A program made the position numbers and the translations under genes. The notes beneath the pieces are model-generated. The model was not told the origin of the DNA. It ran no database searches and saw only the letters and a program-made list of their open reading frames with translations. Of a stretch of 64,000 nt of DNA, positions 26,946-36,003 are shown in pieces (position 1 is the first letter of the stretch; each line of letters starts with the position of its first letter). Source of the DNA: Dokdonella_A sp963758365 (GTDB lineage Bacteria > Pseudomonadota > Gammaproteobacteria > Xanthomonadales > Rhodanobacteraceae); the NCBI GenBank assembly GCA_963758365.1, contig CAVWVB010000001.1:3100001-3164000 (forward strand). Direction: 5' to 3'.

Positions 26946-27992
26946 ATGATCCGCCGATTCCTGTGCAGCGCGTTCGCGTTGTTGTTGCCCGCGATGACGA
27001 CGGCCCAGACGCTCACAATATTTTGTTCAGGCCTGAGCGCAGACGCGCAGCCGATCGGCATCACGGCCGGCCCCGACGGCAACCTGTGGTTTACGGAGTT
27101 CAATGGCGGCGACCGGATCGGACGAATCACTCCGCTCGGAGAGATCATCGAGTTCAGCGACGGCATTACCGGCGGCGCGCAACCGTATGCGATCACCGCC
27201 GGCCCCGACGGCAACGTCTGGTTCACCGAGCGCAAGAACGACTATTCCATCAATCGGATCGGTCGCAGCACGCCGGCGGGCGTGATCACGGAATTCGGCG
27301 ACGTTCCGGGCAACATGATTGCCGCGTTCTCCGATCCTTTCGGCATCACCGCCGGACCCGACGGCAATCTCTGGTTTACCGAGGCGAATGCCAATCAAGT
27401 GGGTCAGATTACTCCGAGCGGCATCATCACCGAGTTCAGCACCGGGATCTGCGACCGCGCGACCTGCCCGCCTTTCGGCGCGACGCCCGCGGGTATCACG
27501 GCCGGGCCGGATGGCAACCTGTGGTTTACCGAATACTCCGCGAACCGGATCGGCCGCATCACGACCGCGGGCGTGGTCAGCGAATTCACGTCCGACATAA
27601 GCCCCGATGCCGCGCCGTTCGGCATCACCGCGGGACCTGATGGCAACCTCTGGTTCACCGAAAGCGGCGGCAGCCGTATTGGCCGCATCACCCCGGCCGG
27701 CGTCGTTACCGAGTTCAGTGCCGGCCTTGTCGGCAGCGGACTCCTGGGCATCACGGCCGGACCGGACGGCAATCTGTGGTTTGTCGAACAACTCAGCCAC
27801 AGCATCGGCCGGATCACTCCGGACGGGGTAATCACCGAGTTCGGCGGGTTGCCGGTAGGCACTATCCTCGAATACGTCACGACCGGGCCGGACGGCAATC
27901 TGTGGTATTCGCAAGGCACCGGCTGGATCGGTCGCATCGTCGTGGACGGGATATTCGCCAACGGCATGGAGGACCCGGAATGCGGTTTTTGA
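26946..27992 (+). CDS. Secreted seven-bladed beta-propeller (Vgb/SMP-30-like repeats) with GIFANGME tag
   Basis: 348 residues. Signal peptide (IRRFLCSAFALLLPAMTTAQ), then seven repeats of about 45 residues, each with GITAGPDGNLWFTE or a close variant and a following IGRITPAGVVTEF strand. This is the pattern of seven-bladed propellers annotated as virginiamycin B lyase-like. A lyase role is unlikely: Vgb enzymes need active-site histidines, and this protein has one histidine in total. The C-terminus (DGIFANGMEDPECGF) carries the D-x-I-F-A-x-G-x-[DE] motif seen on two other secreted proteins here. It is more likely a structural, binding or adhesive propeller. ATG 26946 starts the signal peptide. 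Confidence 0.82.
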   Translation: MIRRFLCSAFALLLPAMTTAQTLTIFCSGLSADAQPIGITAGPDGNLWFTEFNGGDRIGRITPLGEIIEFSDGITGGAQPYAITAGPDGNVWFTERKNDYSINRIGRSTPAGVITEFGDVPGNMIAAFSDPFGITAGPDGNLWFTEANANQVGQITPSGIITEFSTGICDRATCPPFGATPAGITAGPDGNLWFTEYSANRIGRITTAGVVSEFTSDISPDAAPFGITAGPDGNLWFTESGGSRIGRITPAGVVTEFSAGLVGSGLLGITAGPDGNLWFVEQLSHSIGRITPDGVITEFGGLPVGTILEYVTTGPDGNLWYSQGTGWIGRIVVDGIFANGMEDPECGF

Positions 27993-28114
27993 CCGCCGCC
28001 AGCGCACGATCGAGGCGCCGAACGCGCCGCGTCCCGGACGCGATCAGGCACCGCCTGCCGCAGGGGACACATCAGGTCGCCCATTGAGTGCGGCGTGAAG
28101 CGCGCCGCGGCCGA

Positions 28115-28148
28115 GCGCTGCCGAACCCCGGTCGGCGGCGCTTTTTTT
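28115..28148 (+). terminator. Rho-independent terminator after the propeller gene
   Basis: 10-bp stem GCGCTGCCGA / TCGGCGGCGC (one G-T wobble), 7-base loop, then seven T. The orientation serves plus-strand transcripts and so ends the propeller gene about 120 bases upstream. It is very like the ntrX terminator in stem length and loop size. The polA stop codon lies about 110 bases to the right on the other strand. The 265 bases between the two genes hold nothing else I recognise. Confidence 0.85.
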
Positions 28149-28257
28149 CCGGTTGGCAATCGCGAACTGGCTGCGGCAGGTCGGCGTGATTCGTGGCTGC
28201 GCTTCGCAATGGCCGAGACGCGGATGACGACGAATTGCGCTCCCGGGATCCCGGCTC

Positions 28258-31044
28258 TCAGTGCGCCTCGTCCCAGTTCGCGCCGATGCCGATGTCGACG
28301 ACCAGTGGCACGCTCAGGTCCGCGGCCCGGGCCATGCGCTCGCGCACCCCGCCGATGACCGCGTCGACGCGATCCGCTCGCACCTCGAAGACCAGTTCGT
28401 CGTGGACCTGCATCAGCATGTGCGCCCAGTCGTGCTGATCGGCGAGCCACGCATCGACGGCAATCATCGCGCGCTTGATGATGTCCGCGGCGGTACCCTG
28501 CATCGGCGCATTGATCGCGGCGCGCTCGGCGCCCGCGCGCTGTACCGCATTGCGCGAATGAATGTAGTCCAGATGCAGGCGGCGGCCGAACACGGTTTCG
28601 ACATAGCCGTCGCGACGCGCCTTCTCGCGCACCTCTTCCATGAACGTCTGCACGCCCGGATAGCGCGCGAAGTAGCGCGCCATATAGTCCTGGGCCTCCG
28701 CGCGTCCGACGCCGAGCTGGCGCGCGAGTCCGAACGCGCCCATCCCGTACATCAAGCCGAAGTTGATCGCCTTGGCCGCACGGCGCTGGTTCGCATCGAC
28801 CTGCTCCTGCGGCAGGCCGAAGACCTCGGCCGCGGTCGCACGGTGCACGTCCTGGCCGCCGTGGAACGCTGCGAGCAGGCCCGGGTCGCCGGACAGATGG
28901 GCCATGATGCGCAGCTCGATCTGCGAGTAGTCGGCAGCGACGACGCGCCAGCCGTCCGGAGCGACGAACGCCTGGCGGATGCGTCGGCCTTCCTCGGTGC
29001 GGATCGGGATGTTCTGCAGATTCGGCTCGACCGACGACAGGCGCCCGGTCGCGGCGGTAGCCTGGTTGTAGTTCGTATGCACGCGGCCGGTACGCGGATT
29101 CACGTTGTCGGCGAGCTTTTCGGTGTAGGTCGAGCGCAATTTCGCGAGCGCGCGGTAATCGAGCACGACGCGCGGCAGCGCATGCTGGTTCGCAATCGCC
29201 TCGAGCGCTTCCTCGTTCGTGGACGGCTGCCCGCTCGGTGTCTTCATCGAAGAGGGAAGCTTCAACTCGTCGAACAGGATCGCCTGCAGCTGCTTGGGCG
29301 AGTCGAGACTGAAACTGCGCCCCGCGAGCGCATGCGCCTGTTCGCTCAACTCGTGCATGCGCGTGGCCAGTTCATGGCTCTGCCGCTTCAGGGCCGCGCT
29401 GTCGATCAGCACGCCGCGTTGCTCCATGCGCGCAAGGACCGGCACCAGCGGCATCTCGATCGTCTCGTAGACCGAGCGCAGGCGCGGCTCCGCCTCGATT
29501 TTCGGCCACAGCACGCGGTGCAGGCGCAAGGTGACGTCCGCGTCTTCGGCCGCATACCCGCACGCGGTGTCGACGTCGACCTGCGAGAACGGAATCTGCC
29601 GCGCGCCCTTGCCGGTCACCTGTTCGTACGAAACCGTTTCATGGCCGATGTGGCGTCTGGCCAGCGAGTCCATGTCGTGCCGCGAGGCGGTCGAATTCAG
29701 CACATACGACTCGAGCATCGTGTCGTGGGCGACGCCTTGCATCACGATGCCGTACGTCGACAGCACGTTGACGTCGTATTTCGCATGCTGACCGAGCTTG
29801 GGCCGCGCCGGATCCTCGAGCAGCGGCTGCAGCGCGGCGAGCACGGTGTCGCGCGCGAGCTGCGGCGGGGCGCCCGGGTAATCGTGAGCCAGCGGCACGT
29901 AGGCCGCTCGCTTCGGCTCGACCGCGAACGACAGCCCGACGATCCGCGCGCGCATCGGATCGAGCGAGTCGGTCTCGGTATCGAATGCGATCAGTTCGGC
30001 CGCGCGGAGCCGGGCGAGCCAGGCCTCGAGCTGCGCCGCCGTGGTCACCTGTTCGTAGGTCCCGGGGCCGGCCAGTGCGGGGTCGATCTCGATCGGCGGT
30101 GGCGCGCCGATACCGCGTACGCCGAATTCGCGCCGGTTCGGAATTTCCGCGGCCGGAAGGTCCGCCGCCGCGGCGGTCGCGGCCGCATTGCCGGCCTCGA
30201 TCTCCTTCAGCGCCGCGTTGAACTCGTAGCGCCTGTACAGCGCGCGCAGCGTTTCGACCTCGCGCTCGCGCAGTTGCAGGTCGCCGGGACCGACATCGAG
30301 CTCGACATCGGTCCTGATCGTCGCGAGCCGGCGCGACAGCGGCAGGTGATCGAGTGCCTTGCGCAGGTTCTCGCCGATCTTGCCGCCGATCGCGTCGGCC
30401 TGCGCGAGCACGCCGTCGAGGTTGCCGAATTCGCCCAGCCACTTCGCCGCGGTCTTCGGGCCGCACTTCTCCACGCCCGGAATATTGTCGACGCTGTCGC
30501 CCACCAGAGCGAGGTAGTCGACGATCTGGTCGGGCCGCACGCCGAACTTCGCGAACACGCCGGCTTCGTCGAGCGTCGTGTTGGTCATCGTGTTGACGAG
30601 CACGATTCCCGGCACCACGAGCTGCGCGAAGTCCTTGTCGCCCGTCGATACCGTGACCTCGATGCCGGTATCGACCGCACGGCGCGCGAGCGTGCCGATC
30701 ACGTCGTCGGCTTCGACGCCTGCCACACGCAGGATCGGGAAACCGAGCGCGCCGACGATCGCCAGCATCGGTTCGATCTGGGCGCGCAGATCGTCCGGCA
30801 TCGCCGCGCGGTTCGCCTTGTATTCGGCATACAGGTCGTCGCGAAACGTCGGACCGGGCGCATCCTGCACGAACGCCGCGAAATCGGGTTTGTCCTTGAG
30901 CGTCGCGCGCAGCATGTTGACCACGCCGAACAGCGCACCGGTTGGCTCGCCCGCGGAATTGGTCAGCGGCGGCAGCGCATGGAATGCACGGTACAGATAG
31001 GACGATCCGTCGATCAGGACCAGGCGGGGACGCGATGACGACAT
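28258..31044 (-). CDS. polA: DNA polymerase I
   Basis: 928 residues, equal to the E. coli enzyme. The N-terminal 5'-3' nuclease begins LVLIDGSSYLYRAFHALPPL and includes VEADDVIGTLA. The 3'-5' exonuclease domain has FDTETDSLDPM with its metal ligands intact. The polymerase domain has motif A DYSQIELRIMAHLSGD, motif B RRAAKAINFGLMYGMGAFG, and motif C QVHDELVFEV. All three activities therefore look functional: primer removal, proofreading and gap filling. ATG 31044 puts the conserved N-terminus within nine codons. The DUF2782 gene is divergent, 185 bases away, as in other gammaproteobacteria. Confidence 0.97.
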   Translation of the reverse strand: MSSSRPRLVLIDGSSYLYRAFHALPPLTNSAGEPTGALFGVVNMLRATLKDKPDFAAFVQDAPGPTFRDDLYAEYKANRAAMPDDLRAQIEPMLAIVGALGFPILRVAGVEADDVIGTLARRAVDTGIEVTVSTGDKDFAQLVVPGIVLVNTMTNTTLDEAGVFAKFGVRPDQIVDYLALVGDSVDNIPGVEKCGPKTAAKWLGEFGNLDGVLAQADAIGGKIGENLRKALDHLPLSRRLATIRTDVELDVGPGDLQLREREVETLRALYRRYEFNAALKEIEAGNAAATAAAADLPAAEIPNRREFGVRGIGAPPPIEIDPALAGPGTYEQVTTAAQLEAWLARLRAAELIAFDTETDSLDPMRARIVGLSFAVEPKRAAYVPLAHDYPGAPPQLARDTVLAALQPLLEDPARPKLGQHAKYDVNVLSTYGIVMQGVAHDTMLESYVLNSTASRHDMDSLARRHIGHETVSYEQVTGKGARQIPFSQVDVDTACGYAAEDADVTLRLHRVLWPKIEAEPRLRSVYETIEMPLVPVLARMEQRGVLIDSAALKRQSHELATRMHELSEQAHALAGRSFSLDSPKQLQAILFDELKLPSSMKTPSGQPSTNEEALEAIANQHALPRVVLDYRALAKLRSTYTEKLADNVNPRTGRVHTNYNQATAATGRLSSVEPNLQNIPIRTEEGRRIRQAFVAPDGWRVVAADYSQIELRIMAHLSGDPGLLAAFHGGQDVHRATAAEVFGLPQEQVDANQRRAAKAINFGLMYGMGAFGLARQLGVGRAEAQDYMARYFARYPGVQTFMEEVREKARRDGYVETVFGRRLHLDYIHSRNAVQRAGAERAAINAPMQGTAADIIKRAMIAVDAWLADQHDWAHMLMQVHDELVFEVRADRVDAVIGGVRERMARAADLSVPLVVDIGIGANWDEAH

Positions 31045-31229
31045 GGCGGGCGGCAGCGATAGCGGACCGTGCAGCTTGGCGCGCGGCGCGGGTGAATGCA
31101 ACGCGCGGGCCGGGCCGGGTGACCACGCGCTGAAGCACCGTGCCGGTGCGTGCGCCAACCGCTTGCGAGCGGACCCGCGATGCGCGGACACTGGTGCTGC
31201 GGGGCTGCCCGCATCGATGGAGCGCCGTC

Positions 31230-31724
31230 ATGTATCCGACTCTGCGTCTGCTGTTCGCAAGTTCCATTCTCGTGGCCGCTGGCACCGGCTTGGCGGTGTC
31301 CGCGCTGGCCGACCAGAAGAACACGCGGGCCGAGGTCCCGCCGCCGCCGAAGATCGACGACCCCGGCGTGGTCACCCCCGCGGCGACGTCCGCGACCGAT
31401 GCCGGCGCAGCCGCGCCCGCCGCGAGCGAGGATCCGCTGGCGCCGCTGGCCAAGCCCGATGCGCGCCTGGTCAGGGACAAGGCTTCGCGCGACGCGGCGG
31501 CGACTGAACAGCGGATCGCGGCAAGCCGGGTCACCACGCGCAGGCAGGGCGGCGACACGGTCGAGGAATACCGCGAGAACGGACGCGTCTGGATGATCCG
31601 GATCGTGCCGCAGAACGGTCCCACGCAGACCTTCACCGACGCCGACGGCAGCGGTCGGCTCGCGCGCGACCCGAACCAAGGTCCGGTTTCGCCGGTCTAC
31701 TACACGCTGTACGAGTGGAAATAG
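31230..31724 (+). CDS. DUF2782 periplasmic protein
   Basis: 164 residues. N-terminal signal (RLLFASSILVAAGTGLAVSA), a Pro/Ala-rich linker (PPPPKIDDPGVVTP), and a C-terminal DUF2782 core: RRQGGDTVEEYRENGRVWMI, then IVPQNGPTQTF and DADGSG. The family is found beside polA in pseudomonads and xanthomonads and has no known activity. The linker here is longer and more Ala-rich than I would expect. It ends YYTLYEWK. It is divergent from polA and convergent with hemF, so it is probably a single-gene transcript. Confidence 0.85.
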   Translation: MYPTLRLLFASSILVAAGTGLAVSALADQKNTRAEVPPPPKIDDPGVVTPAATSATDAGAAAPAASEDPLAPLAKPDARLVRDKASRDAAATEQRIAASRVTTRRQGGDTVEEYRENGRVWMIRIVPQNGPTQTFTDADGSGRLARDPNQGPVSPVYYTLYEWK

Positions 31725-31830
31725 CGGGAGTGCAAGGTGCGCAGGTCTGCGGCGCGATCGCATCGACATCGCGCAGCGGTGACCGGCGCCTGGCCGACCT
31801 GCCGCCGCGTCATGAAGGCGCGCCACACAT

Positions 31831-32778
31831 TCACTGCGCGGCAGCCGACGCGAGCCAGTCGCGCGGCTTAAGATATTCGGCCAGCCGCGCTTCGGCACTG
31901 CCCTTGTCCGGCACGTAGCCGTACTCGAAGCGCACGCGCGGCGGCAGGCTCATCAGGATCGACTCGGTGCGTCCGCCCGACTGCAGGCCGAACAGGGTGC
32001 CGCGGTCGTGGACCAGATTGAACTCGACGTAGCGACCGCGCCGGTACAACTGGAACTCGCGCTCGCGTTCGCCGAACGGCGTGTCCCTGCGGCGCTCGAC
32101 GATCGGCAGATACGCGTCGAGGAACGCTTCGCCGATCGCGCGGGTCAGGCCGAAGCAGCGCTCGAAGCCGCCCGCATTGAGGTCGTCGAAAAACAGGCCG
32201 CCGACGCCGCGTGTCTCGGCGCGGTGCTTCAGATAGAAATATTCGTCGCACCATTGCTTGAAGCGCGGATAGACATCGTCGCCGAAAGCGGCGCACGCAT
32301 CGCGCGCCACCGTGTGCCAGTGCACGATGTCCTCGTCGAATGCATAGAACGGAGTCAGGTCGAAGCCGCCGCCGAACCACCAGGCCGGATCGGTGCTGTC
32401 GGCGCGCGCTTCGAAGTAGCGCACGTTCATGTGCGCGGTCGGCAGGTACGGATTGCGCGGATGGGCAACCAGCGAGACGCCGAGCGCGGTCCATGCGCAG
32501 CCCGCGAGTTCCGGGCGATGCGCGCTCGCGGCCGGCGGCAGGCGATCGCCATCGACCTCGGAGAAGTTGACACCGGCCTGCTCGAACACCGCGCCTTCCT
32601 TGAGCACACGGGTACGCCCGCCGCCGCCTGGACCGGGCCCGGTAGAGGGCTCGACACGCCGCCAGACATCCTCGACGAATGCCGCGCGTCCGTCGACGCG
32701 CTCGAATGCGGTGCAGATCCGTGCCTGCAAGCCGGTCAGGAACGCGCGGACGATGTCGAGTTGGCGGGCCTGGGTCAT
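31831..32778 (-). CDS. hemF: Aerobic coproporphyrinogen III oxidase
   Basis: 315 residues. Family signatures are intact: GGGGRTRVL, the conserved HMNVRYFE, WWFGGGFDLTPFYAFDED (active-site region), FKQWCDEYFYLKHR and RRGRYVEFNLVHDRGT. HemF uses O2 to decarboxylate coproporphyrinogen III to protoporphyrinogen IX in heme synthesis. ATG 32778 is preferred because it gives the usual short lead (TQARQLDIVRAFLTGLQ). An in-frame ATG at 32895 adds 39 Arg-rich residues and would reach almost to the divergent ketosynthase start. The divergent promoter region for hemF and the pigment cluster is then 32779-32927. Confidence 0.94.
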   Translation of the reverse strand: MTQARQLDIVRAFLTGLQARICTAFERVDGRAAFVEDVWRRVEPSTGPGPGGGGRTRVLKEGAVFEQAGVNFSEVDGDRLPPAASAHRPELAGCAWTALGVSLVAHPRNPYLPTAHMNVRYFEARADSTDPAWWFGGGFDLTPFYAFDEDIVHWHTVARDACAAFGDDVYPRFKQWCDEYFYLKHRAETRGVGGLFFDDLNAGGFERCFGLTRAIGEAFLDAYLPIVERRRDTPFGEREREFQLYRRGRYVEFNLVHDRGTLFGLQSGGRTESILMSLPPRVRFEYGYVPDKGSAEARLAEYLKPRDWLASAAAQ

Positions 32779-32927
32779 GGGTCGCGTCTGCTCGAAGCGG
32801 TCGTTGGCGCGCGGCGCACGACGGGTCGGAACGGGCCTGAATGGTAGCAGTTCATCGATCCGCGACCGCACGGAACGCAGCGGAGCATGTGTCATAATTT
32901 TGCGCCATACAGCCGCCCCATCGTCGC

Positions 32928-34124
32928 GTGCCGAATCGGATACTCCCCCTGGCCATCACGGCCTACACCGCGACGTCGGCGCTCGGTCGCGGCCGCGAGA
33001 TGCATGCGCGGGCAATGCAGGAGCGCAGCAGCGGACTGCGTCCGAACGACTTCACAGCGGTTCCCCTGCAGAGTGCAGTCGGGCGTGTCGACGGACTCGA
33101 GTCGCTGACCCTGCCCGACGGGCTCGCGCGGCACGACTGTCGCAACAATCGCCTCGCCTGGCACGGCATCGGTGCGGACGGCTTTCTCGACGCCGCGCAC
33201 GCGGCGATCACGCGCCATGGCGCGCACCGCGTCGCGTTGATCGTCGGTACCTCGACCGCGAGCATCGGCGCGACCGAGGAAGCCTACCGCGATCTCGAGG
33301 ACGGCCGCTTCCCGCCCGCGCTGCGCAATCCGCTGCTGCATACGCCGCACTCGCTCGGCCTGTTTCTCGAGGCCCTGCTCGGCACGCGCGGCCCGTGCCT
33401 GACCGTCGCGACCGCGTGTTCTTCGAGCGCGAAGGTCTTCGCGCAGGGCGAGCGTCTGATCCGCCTGGGTCTCGTCGATGCGGCGATCCTGGCTGGCGTC
33501 GATACGCTGTGCGACAGCGTGCTTTTCGGGTTCAACTCGCTGGCGCTGGTCGCACCCGGTCCGTGCGCTCCGTTCGATGTCGCGCGGCGCGGGATTTCGA
33601 TCGGCGAGGCCGCAGGCTTCGCATTGCTCGAACGCGAAGGCGACACACCGGCACCCCGCCTGCTCGGCTACGGCGAGTCCTCCGATGCGTACCACATGTC
33701 CACGCCGCATCCCGAAGGCACCGGTGCCCGGCGCGCGCTCGTCGATGCGCTCGCGCGCGCGGACCTTGCGCCCGACGACATCGACTACATCAACCTGCAC
33801 GGCACCGCGACGCTCAAGAACGACGAGGTCGAGGCCGCACTGATCTCCGAGGTGTTCCCCGCCTCGACGCGCGCGAGCTCGACCAAGGGTTGGACAGGAC
33901 ACACGCTCGGCGCTGCGGGCATCGTCGAGGCCGTGCTCACGCTGCTCGCGATGAAGCACGGCTGTGTCCCCGGCACGCTCAACACGACGATTCGCGATCC
34001 GTTGTGCGGTCCGCAGATCACGCTCGACAACGAGCAGCGCACGATTCGCGTCGCGCTCAGCAATTCGTTCGGGTTCGGCGGCAACAACTGCACCCTCGCA
34101 TTCGGAGCCCCGCGCGCAGCATGA
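32928..34124 (+). CDS. Beta-ketoacyl-ACP synthase of the aryl polyene/xanthomonadin pathway
   Basis: 398 residues, FabB/FabF-type thiolase fold. The catalytic triad is complete: Cys164 in VATACSSSAK, His291 in LHGTATLKNDE and His325 in GWTGHTLGAAG. The ending NSFGFGGNNCTLAF is also typical. It should extend the polyene chain by decarboxylative condensation of malonyl-ACP onto the aryl starter on the dedicated ACP. GTG 32928 is the start. The next gene overlaps by ATGA and encodes a shortened synthase, so the two probably form a heterodimer in the manner of type II polyketide systems. First gene of the 32.9-50.4 kb cluster; divergent from hemF. Confidence 0.88.
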   Translation: MPNRILPLAITAYTATSALGRGREMHARAMQERSSGLRPNDFTAVPLQSAVGRVDGLESLTLPDGLARHDCRNNRLAWHGIGADGFLDAAHAAITRHGAHRVALIVGTSTASIGATEEAYRDLEDGRFPPALRNPLLHTPHSLGLFLEALLGTRGPCLTVATACSSSAKVFAQGERLIRLGLVDAAILAGVDTLCDSVLFGFNSLALVAPGPCAPFDVARRGISIGEAAGFALLEREGDTPAPRLLGYGESSDAYHMSTPHPEGTGARRALVDALARADLAPDDIDYINLHGTATLKNDEVEAALISEVFPASTRASSTKGWTGHTLGAAGIVEAVLTLLAMKHGCVPGTLNTTIRDPLCGPQITLDNEQRTIRVALSNSFGFGGNNCTLAFGAPRAA

Positions 34125-34906
34125 ACATGGACGCACTGGACGTGCACATCGAAGGCATCGGCTGGTGGTCTGCCGGCGCCGCCAACTGGCCCGCGGCCGC
34201 AGCCCTGCTGCGCGAACTCGACGGATTGCCCGCGGCGGCCGACGCAACAAGACCCGCGGCATCGGTGCTCGCGGCAACCGAGCGCCGGCGTGCGCCGGAG
34301 CCGGTGCTGATCGCATGCGAAGTGGCGGCCCAGGCCTGCGCGATGGCCGGCTGCGACCCGGCCGGCGTGCCCTGCGTGTTCGCCTCGATCCACGGCGATC
34401 TGGCGACCACCGAAGCGCTGTGCACGACCCTCGCGAATGCGCCGCTGGAAACGTCGCCGACGCGTTTCCACAACTCGGTACACAACGCGCCGGCCGGCTA
34501 CTGGACCGTGGCCACCGGTTGCCAGGCGCCTTCCAATGCGGTGTCCGCGTGGCACGGCAGTTTCGCCGCGGGCCTGTTCGAAGCCGCGGTCGAGGCCTAT
34601 GCGGAAGCGACCCCGGTGCTGTTCGCGATCTACGACATCGAAGCCCGCGGCGCGCTCGCCGAAGTCGTGCACAGCCATCCCGCCTCGGGCATTGCCCTGC
34701 TGCTCAATCCGGCACGCACGCCCCGTGCGCTGGCCAGTCTGCGCCTGCGCCATGTAGCAGACGCGGCGGCCGCGCATCCCTTCGACGCGTCCGCACCGGG
34801 CGCCGACGCGCTGCCGCTGTTCGTGGCGCTCGCGCGATCCATGCCGGGCTGCATCCGCGTTGCGAGCGGCTCGGCCACGGTGCTCACGATCGAGGTGCTT
34901 GCATGA
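34121..34906 (+). CDS. Ketosynthase-like chain-length-factor partner
   Basis: 261 residues, about two thirds of a ketosynthase, like the shortened synthase (Ketoacyl-synt_2) of aryl polyene clusters. It retains the half-fold (FHNSVHNAPAGYWTVATGC) with Cys in VATGCQAPS, but I cannot find the two partner histidines of an active condensing enzyme. The likely role is to shape and measure the chain as the partner of the synthase at 32928-34124. The ATG overlaps the upstream TGA (ATGA), and the following glycosyltransferase overlaps in the same way, so the three are translationally coupled. Confidence 0.8.
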   Translation: MNMDALDVHIEGIGWWSAGAANWPAAAALLRELDGLPAAADATRPAASVLAATERRRAPEPVLIACEVAAQACAMAGCDPAGVPCVFASIHGDLATTEALCTTLANAPLETSPTRFHNSVHNAPAGYWTVATGCQAPSNAVSAWHGSFAAGLFEAAVEAYAEATPVLFAIYDIEARGALAEVVHSHPASGIALLLNPARTPRALASLRLRHVADAAAAHPFDASAPGADALPLFVALARSMPGCIRVASGSATVLTIEVLA

Positions 34907-35664
34907 GCGCCGCGGACGCCAGCCGGGTCGCGGTCGTGATTCCCGCGCTCAACGAGGAACGCGCGATCCGCGGCGTGGTCGAGTCGGTGCTCGCGGTCTG
35001 CGCGAACGTGATCGTCGTCGACGACGGCTCGACCGATGCGACCGTCGCGTGCATCGCCGATCTTCCGATCAGCCTGATCCGGCATGCGACCTCGCTCGGC
35101 AAGGGCCAGGGCCTGCGCGACGGGTTCCGCAAGGCGCGCGCGCTCGGCTTCGATGCGGTCATCGCGATGGACGGCGACGGCCAGCACCAGGCCAGCGACA
35201 TCCCGCGCCTGCTCGCGGCCGCGAGGCGCTATCCAGAGCACGTGGTGATCGGCGCACGCTTGCGCTGCCGCGAGAACCAGCCGACCGCGCGGCGGCGCGC
35301 GAACGCAGTCGCCGACTGGGGCATTTCCTGGGGCTGCGGATTGCCGATCGCCGATACCCAGAGCGGCCAGCGCTACTACCCGCTCGGCGCGCTGGAACTC
35401 GCGGATCTGGCTGCCGACGATTTCGTGTTCGAGGCCGCGCTGCTGATCGCCGCGGTGCGCGAAAAGCACCTCGGCGTGGTTTCGGTGCCAATCGATTCGC
35501 GCTACCACGGCGAGTTCCGCGGCAGCCATTTTCGCCCGGTACGCGACGTGACCCGGATCACCCTGTACACGGCCGGACGCATTCTCCACTACGGCAACTT
35601 CATCGCTGCCTACCGGCGCTCGCATGGGCGCGAGCCGCTGGTCTTCGACGCGCCGACGGCCTGA
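34903..35664 (+). CDS. Glycosyltransferase family 2 (DPM-like) of the pigment cluster
   Basis: 253 residues. GT-A fold with VAVVIPALNEERAIRGVVES, VVDDGSTDAT, GKGQGLRDGF, and the metal-binding AMDGDGQHQ. It resembles the glycosyltransferases of aryl polyene clusters. It probably decorates the aryl head or the lipid attached to the pigment; the donor cannot be told. There are no membrane segments. It overlaps the upstream gene by ATGA. After its stop (35664) comes a 339-base gap before the halogenase gene. Confidence 0.85.
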   Translation: MSAADASRVAVVIPALNEERAIRGVVESVLAVCANVIVVDDGSTDATVACIADLPISLIRHATSLGKGQGLRDGFRKARALGFDAVIAMDGDGQHQASDIPRLLAAARRYPEHVVIGARLRCRENQPTARRRANAVADWGISWGCGLPIADTQSGQRYYPLGALELADLAADDFVFEAALLIAAVREKHLGVVSVPIDSRYHGEFRGSHFRPVRDVTRITLYTAGRILHYGNFIAAYRRSHGREPLVFDAPTA

Positions 35665-36003
35665 TCCACCGTGACGGCGCGGGCGTGCGACCGCGTCCTG
35701 GCGTGGTATCCCGCCGGCAACGTACCCGTCGCTGGTCCTCGGGCCCCGATCCTGGCGCCATGCCTCTCGGTTCGGCGCACAATCCAAGGCGCGATTCCAG
35801 CACGCTCTGCCGTACACCACACCAGTGGCCTGCAACCGAGGAAGTGGAAGAGGATTCGCGCCGGGATCGTGGTGCCGGGCGCCGGCCCGCAGCGAGGCCC
35901 ATGGCGGTGCCTATGGGGTCGAGCGAGAGCCAGGCACGGCGCCGCGAGACCAAGCGAGTTGCTTTCAATTCCTCTCTTGCAGGTCACTCGGGCACAATGC
36001 GCA
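35665..36003. other. Gap before the first halogenase gene
   Basis: 339 bases without a supportable gene. The single long open frame through it is Arg/Pro-rich and looks like frame noise. It probably contains the promoter of the halogenase gene; a weakly AT-richer stretch is at about 35955-35985 (GAGTTGCTTTCAATTCCTCT). Nothing else recognised. Confidence 0.4.

Noticed and set aside
26946..27992. Streptogramin (virginiamycin B) lyase, an antibiotic-resistance call
   Set aside because: Repeat pattern fits, but there is a single histidine in the whole protein, so the catalytic residues cannot be present.
35665..36003. An N-terminal extension of the halogenase reaching back to 35671
   Set aside because: The extension is Arg/Pro-rich and unlike a flavoprotein lead; the FAD loop begins normally after ATG 36004.
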